Below are positions 1 through 9,100 of a DNA stretch of 35,090 nucleotides, piece by piece (position 1 is the first letter of the stretch; each line of letters starts with the position of its first letter). The stretch is from Candidatus Bathyarchaeota archaeon (lineage in GTDB: Archaea > Thermoproteota > Bathyarchaeia > 40CM-2-53-6): NCBI GenBank assembly GCA_005881695.1, contig VBBT01000120.1, forward strand, positions 1 to 35,090. Direction: 5' to 3'. A program made the translations under genes and the position numbers. The notes under the pieces are model-generated. The model made no database searches and had not been told where the DNA came from. It worked only from the letters and a program-made list of their open reading frames with translations.

Positions 1-155
1 TAGATTCCTGCCGACGCCTAGGGAATACAGCGCTGTCTGTGATATTCTCTGGATATACAAATGCGCTCGGTGATAGAAAACTCTTATATTCGCTGTTGAG
101 AGGTTACAGCCTATCTCGCAAATTCGCGAGCGGAAAAAACAAAAAAGGAATCAAC

Positions 156-2768
156 ATGAACAATCGTAAGAATATTAGACTCTTAGCCATATCAGCTATC
201 CTAATACTATTCGCACTACCCATAGGCAGCGGTCTCTATCCGCGCGTCTACGCTGTAACCACAAACCTCCTCGGAGTTGCATGCGGTTACGGTGCCTCGA
301 CCGGTGCATTCCCCACACCCATCACTACAAAGGACGGCACAGGCATTGCCAGCACTTCTTGCGACTGGGCCGGTGATATCGACGGCGACGGTGCCTTCGA
401 TCCTCTAGTCGCCGACAATCCCACTCTCCTACCCGCAGGCTCGGGCGGTGGCTTCACCGCTGACATCGTCGTCAACAACCTCAACACCATGCTCAACGGG
501 TTCGACATCACCATAAACTATGATACCAACACTCTCAACGCTCAAGCCATAGATCAGAGTGGTCTGGTGTTCGGTGGAAACGTTGGCTGTCCAGCCGCGA
601 ATCCACAATGCACTCTGACCACCGTGACCGAGATCAACCAGGGTATCGGCGAGGTTCGACTCGCCCAGGCCCTGTTGGCCTCGTCCGTTGGACCCAGCGG
701 AATCTGCAACACCACTGCAAATCCGAACTGTCAATCTGCTAACCAGGTGTTGTTCAGGATACGCTTTGATGTTGTTGGCGCCGGATCTGGCGCGATCAGC
801 TTCACGGCCCACATCCTGACGAACCCCAATGCTGTTGCCCACACCGCTCAGGACGGAGCACTAAGCACCAACGCTCTCTTCAGTCTAATCAACAGCCAGT
901 CTACGGTCGCCGCGTTCATCGTCTTCTGGAGTTTCGCACCCAATCCACCGGTTCCGGGTTCGCCTATAACCTTCTCAGCGACGGCAGGTTGTGCCTATTG
1001 CACTGGAACTCTGATGTTCAGCTGGGACTTTAGTAGCGTTGACTCGCCTACCTATGTTGCAAAGGTTGACGCGACCGGGTCCTCCGTGACCGTCACCGCA
1101 CCACCCACGGTGATAGGCCGTGTGACATTGACCGTTAGCGACGGAGCTCACAAGGCATTCGCCACTCGCGGTCTACCTCTCACTGCTGCTGCGACTCCAC
1201 CGGCTAGCACAGGTACCGGAACTGCTTCGGCTCCCTTCACAGCGACGTGGGTTGGTGGCACTCCTCCCTATACGGGATCGTGGCTGTTCTGTCCAGGAAG
1301 CGCCTCTGTCACGAGTGTCTGCAGCAACCCAACCGTTCCTGTAACCACAAACGGTCAGTCGAGCACTGTTCCAGCCGTTACATTCAATTTCGCGGGCAGC
1401 TACAATACCGCATTCACCATCTCTGACCCGGTGGTCGTCCATAACCTCTACACAGTAACAGGCACGCCAGCAGCGTACACTGTGGCTGTCACCTGCAACT
1501 GTACGAAAACAATTGAGGCCGGTGCTGCCATTACCTTCAACGCGGCTGTAACCTATGCTTCCACATATCCGACCCAGTTCCAATCTTCACTCTTCAGCTA
1601 TGCGTTCGACTTCGGCGACGGATCTTCTCAAACGGTCTCTGGCGGCTTGACTGCCTCTGCAACCCACACATACACTGACCCCGGCAACTTCGTAACCACA
1701 GTCGTGGCCGCCGAGACCGGCAACAACGCTCCAGCCCACATTCAAGAGATAGGCTTGTCCGGTGTGACCTCGGTCTTCGATTACGCGCTCTCGATCATGT
1801 GCAACACCCACTGTACAAGTGCTACTGAAGCAGCTGTCCCCTCTGGTGTCCTCACGAGCATTACGGCAACCGTCACAGCAACAATTATAGCGGGCACAAC
1901 CCAGGAAGTTGATCTAGCCGCGTGCAACCAAGCCTGCATCAACGGGAATGCGTTCTTCGGAGGTATCGACGTCGGGTTTGCGCCCGGCTTCGGTAATCCG
2001 ACCTACACATCCATCGTGACCATCAATGTCACCTCTTCCGCAAAACCAGGCGTCTATGACATCACCATCGGCGGATCTTCGCATCTCGTACCCGAGAGGG
2101 ACACGGACATCGTCATACGCGTAGGAAGTCTTGCGGCAAACTTTGGCCCAACCACCACACTAGTGGGTAAGACCAGCTTTGTCAGCACGATTGTAGGAGG
2201 ACTAAAGCCCTACTCGTGCTCATGGAACTTCGGGGACGGCAGCGCCCTCGACACGAGCTCTTGCAACCCAGCACACACCTACATCGCCGCAGGCAACTTC
2301 ACCGTCACCCTGACAGTGACTGACAGCGACACCCCAACAAGCACTTTCACAGTATCCCACTTCGTCATCGTACAGCCAAGCCCCGAGTTTTCAGGGCGCG
2401 GTGTCATCTCTAAGTCTTCCATAAGCGCGGGAAGCACACAGACCTTCAGGATAAACGCGGACAACCCATCGGCGTTCAACATGACTGTAACAGTGAAAAT
2501 TGACATATTCAGGGGTCCCGGTGCCGCCGTGGCCTCACTCACCACCAGCATAACAATCCCAGCAGGCTCGAGCACAGGTGTAATAGGACAGATACGGCTC
2601 AGCTTCACACCCACAACCGCCGGCGTCTATACGTTCACAGCAACTCTAACATTCTCAGGCACTGTACCAGTCCCGCCGACCAACGGCGCAACCACTCCGG
2701 CAGTGAAAGGGGCGGCAATCGTCTCTGGAACTGGCGGAATCCGGTCCGGAAGCTTCACAGCAGGGTAA
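156..2768 (+). CDS. Secreted cohesin-like + PKD domain surface protein (ORF opens at 39; ATG at 156 gives MNNRKNIRLL signal peptide)
   Basis: Signal peptide; N-terminal cohesin-like region (NGFDITINYDTNTLNAQAIDQSGLVF...GEVRLAQALL...NQVLFRIRFDVVGAGSG) with inserted DIDGDGAFD loop; PKD motifs (FDFGDGSSQTV, WNFGDGSALD); TATA-like 'cttatatt' near 90; no C-terminal TM segment. Confidence 0.8.
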   Translation: MNNRKNIRLLAISAILILFALPIGSGLYPRVYAVTTNLLGVACGYGASTGAFPTPITTKDGTGIASTSCDWAGDIDGDGAFDPLVADNPTLLPAGSGGGFTADIVVNNLNTMLNGFDITINYDTNTLNAQAIDQSGLVFGGNVGCPAANPQCTLTTVTEINQGIGEVRLAQALLASSVGPSGICNTTANPNCQSANQVLFRIRFDVVGAGSGAISFTAHILTNPNAVAHTAQDGALSTNALFSLINSQSTVAAFIVFWSFAPNPPVPGSPITFSATAGCAYCTGTLMFSWDFSSVDSPTYVAKVDATGSSVTVTAPPTVIGRVTLTVSDGAHKAFATRGLPLTAAATPPASTGTGTASAPFTATWVGGTPPYTGSWLFCPGSASVTSVCSNPTVPVTTNGQSSTVPAVTFNFAGSYNTAFTISDPVVVHNLYTVTGTPAAYTVAVTCNCTKTIEAGAAITFNAAVTYASTYPTQFQSSLFSYAFDFGDGSSQTVSGGLTASATHTYTDPGNFVTTVVAAETGNNAPAHIQEIGLSGVTSVFDYALSIMCNTHCTSATEAAVPSGVLTSITATVTATIIAGTTQEVDLAACNQACINGNAFFGGIDVGFAPGFGNPTYTSIVTINVTSSAKPGVYDITIGGSSHLVPERDTDIVIRVGSLAANFGPTTTLVGKTSFVSTIVGGLKPYSCSWNFGDGSALDTSSCNPAHTYIAAGNFTVTLTVTDSDTPTSTFTVSHFVIVQPSPEFSGRGVISKSSISAGSTQTFRINADNPSAFNMTVTVKIDIFRGPGAAVASLTTSITIPAGSSTGVIGQIRLSFTPTTAGVYTFTATLTFSGTVPVPPTNGATTPAVKGAAIVSGTGGIRSGSFTAG

Positions 2769-2789
2769 AACACTAAAAGTCAAGATAAA

Positions 2790-2818
2790 CTCCCATGCCC
2801 CCATGCTTTTTTGGGGAG
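2790..2818 (+). terminator. Possible T-rich/hairpin terminator after first surface protein gene
   Basis: ccccatgcttttttgggg: C4/G4 arms around a T-rich loop just after the stop at 2768. Confidence 0.35.
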
Positions 2819-2844
2819 ACCTAACCTAATGACGGGACCTTAAA

Positions 2845-4479
2845 ATGACAAGAAAACTGGCAGTGGTAGTGCTATTCCTCGGAGTTCTCCTGGCGGGAGA
2901 TATCAGCTCCCCGCTCCCAGCTTCCGCTGCCGCTGTCCGTTCCTCTCTCAGCACTACGTTGTCCAGCTTCGTTCGGTTCACGTCGACAGCCACGTACGAC
3001 TTTAGCCCCTCGGTTCTTTCATCGATTGATGGCAAGTCTTGGGTTTTCTGGACGTCGGCGCCGTTGTCAAACGCATTCAATGGTAGTATCGACTATAGGA
3101 TCAATAACGGGTCCTCGTGGTCCGCTGACCAGGTGGTTGTCCAAGGGCAGATCTGTGGCGTGACTTGTCCTCCTCCGATTCAGAATGTACGTCCTGCGGC
3201 TGCGCAGTTAAAGAACGGGACGATATATCTATCCTACTCGTCAAATCGAACCGGAAGTTTCGAGGTCTTTCTGAAAAGGTTCAACTTGTCCCCAGGATGG
3301 TCCGCGGATTATCAGCTCACTAACGCTCCTGGCGACGAGCTGGATTCCACGATACTGGCGGCGAGTGATGGCAGTCTATGGGTCTTCTACGACCGGCAGA
3401 CTTCCGCCGGCACCAATATCTATTACAGAGTAAACCGCAACGGGTCTTGGTCAAGCGAAGCTGCGCTCACCTTCGACCCTCTACCCGTGCGAGACCAAGA
3501 GCCCGCGGTCTTCCAGGCTCGCGATGGAAAAATCTGGGCCATCTGGTCCCAGGCGCTAGACACGCTCCAGACCACCGTCCACATCGAATACGCAACCTTC
3601 AACGGCGCCACCTGGTCGCCCCCGGTCCAGTTGACATCGTCCTCGTCGCCTGACTCTGGGCCCAGTGGGATCCAGGACTCAAATGGCACGATCTGGATCG
3701 CCTGGTCAAGGAGCCTCCCGTACTTCTGCCTGGGTGGAGGCTGCTTCCAGCACGACCTCTTCTACATCACTTCGACCAACAACGGTGCCGGCTGGGCTGC
3801 GGAGACGGCTCTCACAAACGACACGGCTTGTGTAGACCCGTTCTGCTTCGACGACCTCCAGCCCAGCCTAGGCCAGTTTAGAGACAGCAGGGTCTACGTC
3901 TTCTGGAGGACCAATCGCGACCCCGACGGCTACTGGAACATCTACTACGTCGCGACGAACACGATTCCCTATCACAATGTCGCCGTGACCAAGATCACCG
4001 CCGGCCCATCAACTCTCAGAGTCGGCCGGCTGCTCACCGTAAACGTCACCGTCGCGAACACTGGCGCGTTTAGCGAGAACTTTCAGTTGAACGTCCTGTT
4101 CACGAACAAGACGGCGTTCAACGCCGGCACGAAGACGCTGACATTGGCCTCATCCCTCACAAACACGTACACTTTCGTCTGGAACACAAGCGCCGCACCA
4201 TACGGTAAGTACGTGGTCTCCGCGAACATCCCACCAGTCCCCTACGAGTTCATCACCACCGATAACAACATGACTGGTCCAAGAATCATCCTGACCCTAC
4301 GAGGAGATGTTGACTTAAACGGAAGAGTTGACGTACTGGATGTCGCCAGAGTCGCTTATTCGTTCGGCTCTGTCCCTGGAAGCCCCAACTGGGATCCTGC
4401 TTGCGATCTGACCTATGACGGCAGGATCGACATTCTCGACGTCGCTATCGTAGCGTTCTGGTTTGGAAAATCGGTCTAA
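2845..4479 (+). CDS. Secreted beta-propeller (Asp-box/sialidase-like) protein with CARDB-like domain and C-terminal type I dockerin-like module
   Basis: Signal peptide; repeated 'xNxGxxW' blades (YRINNGSSWS, YRVNRNGSWS, ATFNGATWS, TNNGAGWA); C-term GDVDLNGRVDVLDVARVAYSFG ... CDLTYDGRIDILDVAIVAFWFG. Confidence 0.8.
   Translation: MTRKLAVVVLFLGVLLAGDISSPLPASAAAVRSSLSTTLSSFVRFTSTATYDFSPSVLSSIDGKSWVFWTSAPLSNAFNGSIDYRINNGSSWSADQVVVQGQICGVTCPPPIQNVRPAAAQLKNGTIYLSYSSNRTGSFEVFLKRFNLSPGWSADYQLTNAPGDELDSTILAASDGSLWVFYDRQTSAGTNIYYRVNRNGSWSSEAALTFDPLPVRDQEPAVFQARDGKIWAIWSQALDTLQTTVHIEYATFNGATWSPPVQLTSSSSPDSGPSGIQDSNGTIWIAWSRSLPYFCLGGGCFQHDLFYITSTNNGAGWAAETALTNDTACVDPFCFDDLQPSLGQFRDSRVYVFWRTNRDPDGYWNIYYVATNTIPYHNVAVTKITAGPSTLRVGRLLTVNVTVANTGAFSENFQLNVLFTNKTAFNAGTKTLTLASSLTNTYTFVWNTSAAPYGKYVVSANIPPVPYEFITTDNNMTGPRIILTLRGDVDLNGRVDVLDVARVAYSFGSVPGSPNWDPACDLTYDGRIDILDVAIVAFWFGKSV
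4303..4476 (+). other. Dockerin-like duplicated Ca2+-loop module within the 544-aa protein
   Basis: Two D-x-[DT]-x-[ND]-G-x-x-x-x-x-D loops each followed by a hydrophobic helix (DVARVAYSFG / DVAIVAFWFG). Confidence 0.8.
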
Positions 4480-4558
4480 CAAACCTTGTCTCCTCTCGAA
4501 GATGGGGATGTCTCGGAATAGAAAGCAATCTTTCGACCTCCAACTGACTTCCGAGCTT

Positions 4559-4574
4559 GGGAATACTTATTCCC
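4559..4574. promoter_or_regulatory. Perfect inverted repeat overlapping a TATA-like promoter element
   Basis: gggaata-ct-tattccc, 7-bp arms, ~32 nt upstream of the TTG start at 4606. Confidence 0.4.
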
Positions 4575-4605
4575 CCGGCCAGCCATTATTGACTGGGAAA
4601 CTATC

Positions 4606-6033
4606 TTGAATTCATCGCGCGGCGGTATTCTCATGATCCTTCTAGCCGCGCTTCTCATCGTTGCCATCCCTCCGCCTGCGCACTCTGACACTCAGACACT
4701 GGTTCAGCTAGGAGTCTTCATCGATACCTATAGGACGACGAACGTTACTGATCCCGACCTCGCTCCGAACCAGCCTGGGGGCGAGATCTACGTCACTGTC
4801 AGAGTATCCAACCTCCCGGACGTAACCAGCTCGTCCGCCGGCGGTCTTCAAGGCTTCGACATCTCGCTGAACTACAGTACAACAGTCTACAGAATTCTTG
4901 GTTACGATTACAACGGGCCCAACTGTTCTCGAGATGACACTTGCGTCTATGCCAACACTACACAATCCAACAGTCTAGTACTCAACAGCACCGTCGACTC
5001 GAACCAGGGCATCCTACATCTAGCAATGGTTGTGCTCGACCCGAGCCTCAGAGCACACGGCTCGGGAGTCTTGTTCAAAGTGCATTTTCAGATCATAGGC
5101 CGTGGGAAAAGCCAGTTCGCGATCATGCAATCATCTCGGCTCTTCGGCTACTCAAACAATTGCGGCCTACCCCTCGCGTACACTGCGACCTCGGCTTGGA
5201 TAGACAACCGACGTCCGTATCGGATAACCGCCGATCCACCGCCCTCACCGTTTCCCGTAGGCCAGAAAGTGTCCGTGAAGGTCACAGTCTGGAAAGTTAA
5301 CGCATTCGGTGACGGGTATGTTACGCTGATTCTCAGCAGCTGGCCTGGACCTTCGGGAGCAAACTACAGTTTCGCTCCGCGCACAGATCAGCTTAGTAGC
5401 TCACAACATATCACGAACTTCAACTCGACAATGACGCTCTACGCTCCTACCGGCACGCAGCAGGCAACATATTATCCGGAGATAATCGCCCACTTGAATA
5501 CTACACTTGACCAGTCGTATGAGGCACGGTTGATCTACCCTGTCACGGTCGGAGCCGGCTATACTCTAAGCTCCCCCCCTCCGATACCTGCCCAAGCCCA
5601 GAGTGTTGCTCTGACGACCCCGTACCTTGACACTCCAAGCGACACGCCTCTTCCCCTCCTAGCCAGCTTCACGGCCACCACAGCGACAGCCGGCGTCCCG
5701 GTATCGTTTACCCCGACAGTCTGCGGTGGGACTTCGCCATATCGCCTCCAATGGGGGTTCGGCGACGCCTTCGTAAACAGTAGTTCTCTCGATGCTCCCG
5801 GAATCGTAGCTCCGACAACACACACGTATACGTCTCCCGGACAATACAGCGTTAGACTCAACGTTACGGACTCGATGGGCCTAACCCTTACCGCATCCAG
5901 AACTCTCTCGGTTACCGGCAACCCCTCAACCTCGCCCGATGCAATCAGGACAATCCTACTGGTCACCATCGTCCCCGTCGTCCTGTTGGGCGCGCTGATG
6001 TATCTCAAGCGAGGGTGGAGTCGACGCCGCTAG
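4606..6033 (+). CDS. Membrane-anchored cohesin-like + PKD protein
   Basis: TTG start, signal peptide (alternative ATG near 4633), cohesin-like (GFDISLNYSTTVYRILGYD...GILHLAMVVL...GSGVLFKVHFQIIGRG), PKD (LQWGFGDAFVN), C-terminal TM + KRGWSRRR. Confidence 0.75.
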   Translation: MNSSRGGILMILLAALLIVAIPPPAHSDTQTLVQLGVFIDTYRTTNVTDPDLAPNQPGGEIYVTVRVSNLPDVTSSSAGGLQGFDISLNYSTTVYRILGYDYNGPNCSRDDTCVYANTTQSNSLVLNSTVDSNQGILHLAMVVLDPSLRAHGSGVLFKVHFQIIGRGKSQFAIMQSSRLFGYSNNCGLPLAYTATSAWIDNRRPYRITADPPPSPFPVGQKVSVKVTVWKVNAFGDGYVTLILSSWPGPSGANYSFAPRTDQLSSSQHITNFNSTMTLYAPTGTQQATYYPEIIAHLNTTLDQSYEARLIYPVTVGAGYTLSSPPPIPAQAQSVALTTPYLDTPSDTPLPLLASFTATTATAGVPVSFTPTVCGGTSPYRLQWGFGDAFVNSSSLDAPGIVAPTTHTYTSPGQYSVRLNVTDSMGLTLTASRTLSVTGNPSTSPDAIRTILLVTIVPVVLLGALMYLKRGWSRRR

Positions 6034-6189
6034 TTGCCAGATAGATCGACACTTTCGAGAACCCAGCGCAACAGGACTACTTCAGAATGCCTGCGCCTTA
6101 TCTGTAACCCCGGAGTAACCGACAGATATACAGATGCAGGTTCACCCAGTAACTCTTAACTAACACTTGACACAAAGTCCTAATCTGTT

Positions 6190-9100
6190 TTGTCGAAGGT
6201 CAACAATCCTGACAAGCCGTCAAGAAGCTGTCCCGGTCATATGCTCAAGGCAAAGACCTTCATTATCGCAATAATCCTCCTCAGCGGCCTGCTGAACCTC
6301 AATGTCCCAGCGCATCCTATCGGAACCGCAACTCCACCGCACAGCATTCACTTCGCGACCGCAGCCGATCCAAACAATCTAGGCATTAACTGCGCCTATG
6401 GCGCACTAGACGCCACCGGCTTGCCCATAACTACCGAGGATGGCGATGGGACCCTCAACACTTCTTGCCAGTGGGCGGGCGATGTGGACGGCGACACCGC
6501 TCCAGACCCTCTCGTCTCAGACAATCCCAGCACTGCGCTAGCGGGCTCTGGCGGCGGATTCACGGCTGACATCATAATCACGAGCCTCGACCCGAGCCTC
6601 CTCGGTATCAACGGTTTCGACCAGACCATTAGTTATGATACGCACGTTCTGAATGCTGTCCTCGTCGACCAGTCGGGTCTCACCTTCGGTGGAAACCTTG
6701 GATGCAACCCGGCAATCAACCCGTCGTGCACTGTTACCACTGCGCTCACGATCGACCGGGTCGGTGGTACTGTTCGTTTGGCTCAGGCTGTTCTCGGTAT
6801 TACCGTCGGCCCCGGCGGCTCTTGCTCTATCACAGCGAAACCTGACTGCACTTCCCCCACCCAGACGCTCTTCAGGATACGCTTCGATGTCGTGGGCGCG
6901 GGTACAGGATTCATCAAGTTCTCCACAGACCCGACGAAAAACGTTATCACATGTCCGTGCTCGGTTCCACACACAAGCCAGGACGGTGCTCTAGGCACTG
7001 ACACATTCTTCAGCGCGATCAACGGTGTCGTTGGGGGCACATTCGAGGTCAACTGGACTTTTAGTCCGAGCCCCGAGGTTCCAGGAAAGTCTCTAACCTT
7101 CTCCGCTCCCTCTGTCACCTGCACGTACTGCACTGGGACCCTAACGTACACCTGGGACTTCAGTAGCCTTGACTCACCGACATATGCGGCGAAAGTGGAC
7201 GCTACTGGAATGATGGCGACAGTTACGCCCCCTCCTCCAGTGATCCACCGAGTGACCCTGACTGTTACAGATGGAACTCACAAAGCGTCAGCCACTAGGC
7301 TTCTCCCCCTGGTCGTTACAGCAACAGGCCCCACGACCGTCGCCCAAGGAGCGCCGTCGACAGCGTTCAATGGGATCTGGCTAGGTGGTGTCGTCACCAG
7401 CACATCAGGCTATTCAGGACTGTGGCGCTTCTGTCCAGGCACCAACCTGAACAAGTTGGTCTGCAACACTCCGAGCTCCGCCGTCTCCCAGAGCGGTGCA
7501 TCCATAACTCAGACGAGCGCCGTCAGTTCAGTCATCTTCAACTTTGCAGGTCTCTACAACGACTTTCTCTCCTTATCCGACACAATTGTGTCGCAGATAT
7601 CTCCCACCGCCAACACCGGAGTTGCTCCTGTACCGGTCAACGTTACTGGTAGCACTCCGGCTTACACGGTAACAGTCAGCCCGAGCTTGACGACCATCAA
7701 TGCCGGGCAGAGTGTTGATTTTACTGTATCGGTAATTTACGCTGGCACCTACCCGCCAGGATTCAAGTCAACCAGCTTCAACTATTTCTTCGACTTTGGT
7801 GACGGGAGCACTAACACAGTTAGCAGCGGAACTTCAGTCACGTTTTCGCACACATTCAACCTCGGCGGCACCTTCATCGTCAGGGTTACACCACAAGAGA
7901 CCGGTAACGCGGCCCCAAACAAGATCCAAGAGAACGGCTACTCTTCAGTCATCACGGTAATTCCTCCGCTGGCTGCATCATTCACATTCTCGCCTCCGTT
8001 ACCTTCCGCAGGGCAGGAGATCACCTTCACCCCGACAGTCACCGGTGGGAATCCGCTGTACTCCTTCGCTTGGGATTTCGGCGACGGCTCAACATCCACC
8101 CTGCAGAGTCCAACCCACTCGTATGCGACAAGTGGTTCCTTCACGGTTGCACTGACGGTAACCGATTCCACAACCCCTACACCTCAGACCAGAAAAACTT
8201 CCCAGATGATTACCGTCTATCCGCCCGCTTTCGATTTTGGTGTTGTTTGGAGTCCGGCTAGTGCTTCTGTCACGGCTGGTGGTTCTAGTTCGCCTGATGT
8301 CGTGGCCACTTTGGTTTCTGGTACGTCGACTTCGGCTGCTTGTAGTGTGTCTCTTCCGTCGCCTGCGGTGGCGGGTTTGTCGGCTGTTCCGTTGACTTTC
8401 AGTCTGATGCCTAGTGCTGCTGGGGCCAGTCAGGCAGTGGCTATTGCGACCACTAGTGCTACTCCTGCTGGCACGTACACGATCAGCGTGAGCTGTGCTG
8501 GTGGTGGAGCCACTCGTGCTGCGAGCCCACAGCTCTCGCTAACCGTCACGGCACCAGCTTTCGATTACACTATTGCTTGGAGTCCCACAAGTGCTTCGAT
8601 CGCTGCTAGCGCTGGCACGACGCCCAGTATTGTTGCTACCTTGACATCAGGGACCACAACTGCAGTAACGTGCACTGTCAGTCTACCATCTCCAGCGGTC
8701 ACTGGTCTTTCTGCTTCCCCATTGAGCTTCAGCATTGCTCCCGCACTCGCTCCTGGTGCTTCTCAAGTTGTGACGATTTCTACAACTACGCTCACTCCTG
8801 CTGGCACATACACGATCGGTGTCAGCTGCACTGGCGGTGTTGGAACTCACACGGCCAACTTCTCGCTGATTGTTAGTGCTGCCGGCTTCGACTATACGGT
8901 CGCCTGGAGTCCTACAAGCGCTACCGTTGCTGCTGGCGCTAGCTCTACGCCGAATTTGGTTGCCATGTTGACGAGCGGCACTACTGCTTCAGTCACTTGT
9001 ACAGTGAGCCTTCCATCCCCAGCGGTTACAGGTCTTTCCGCATCTCCATTGACCTTCAGTATCACTCCAGCCGTTGCTCTTGGTGTTACTCAAGCAGTGA

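Noticed and set aside
287-1811. Long antisense ORFs opposite the surface-protein genes (and similar ones across 6396-12164, 13115-15935 and 16592-19274)
   Set aside because: Shadow ORFs of GC-rich, compositionally biased coding strands; no recognisable domains, no promoters, and the plus-strand genes are clearly coding.
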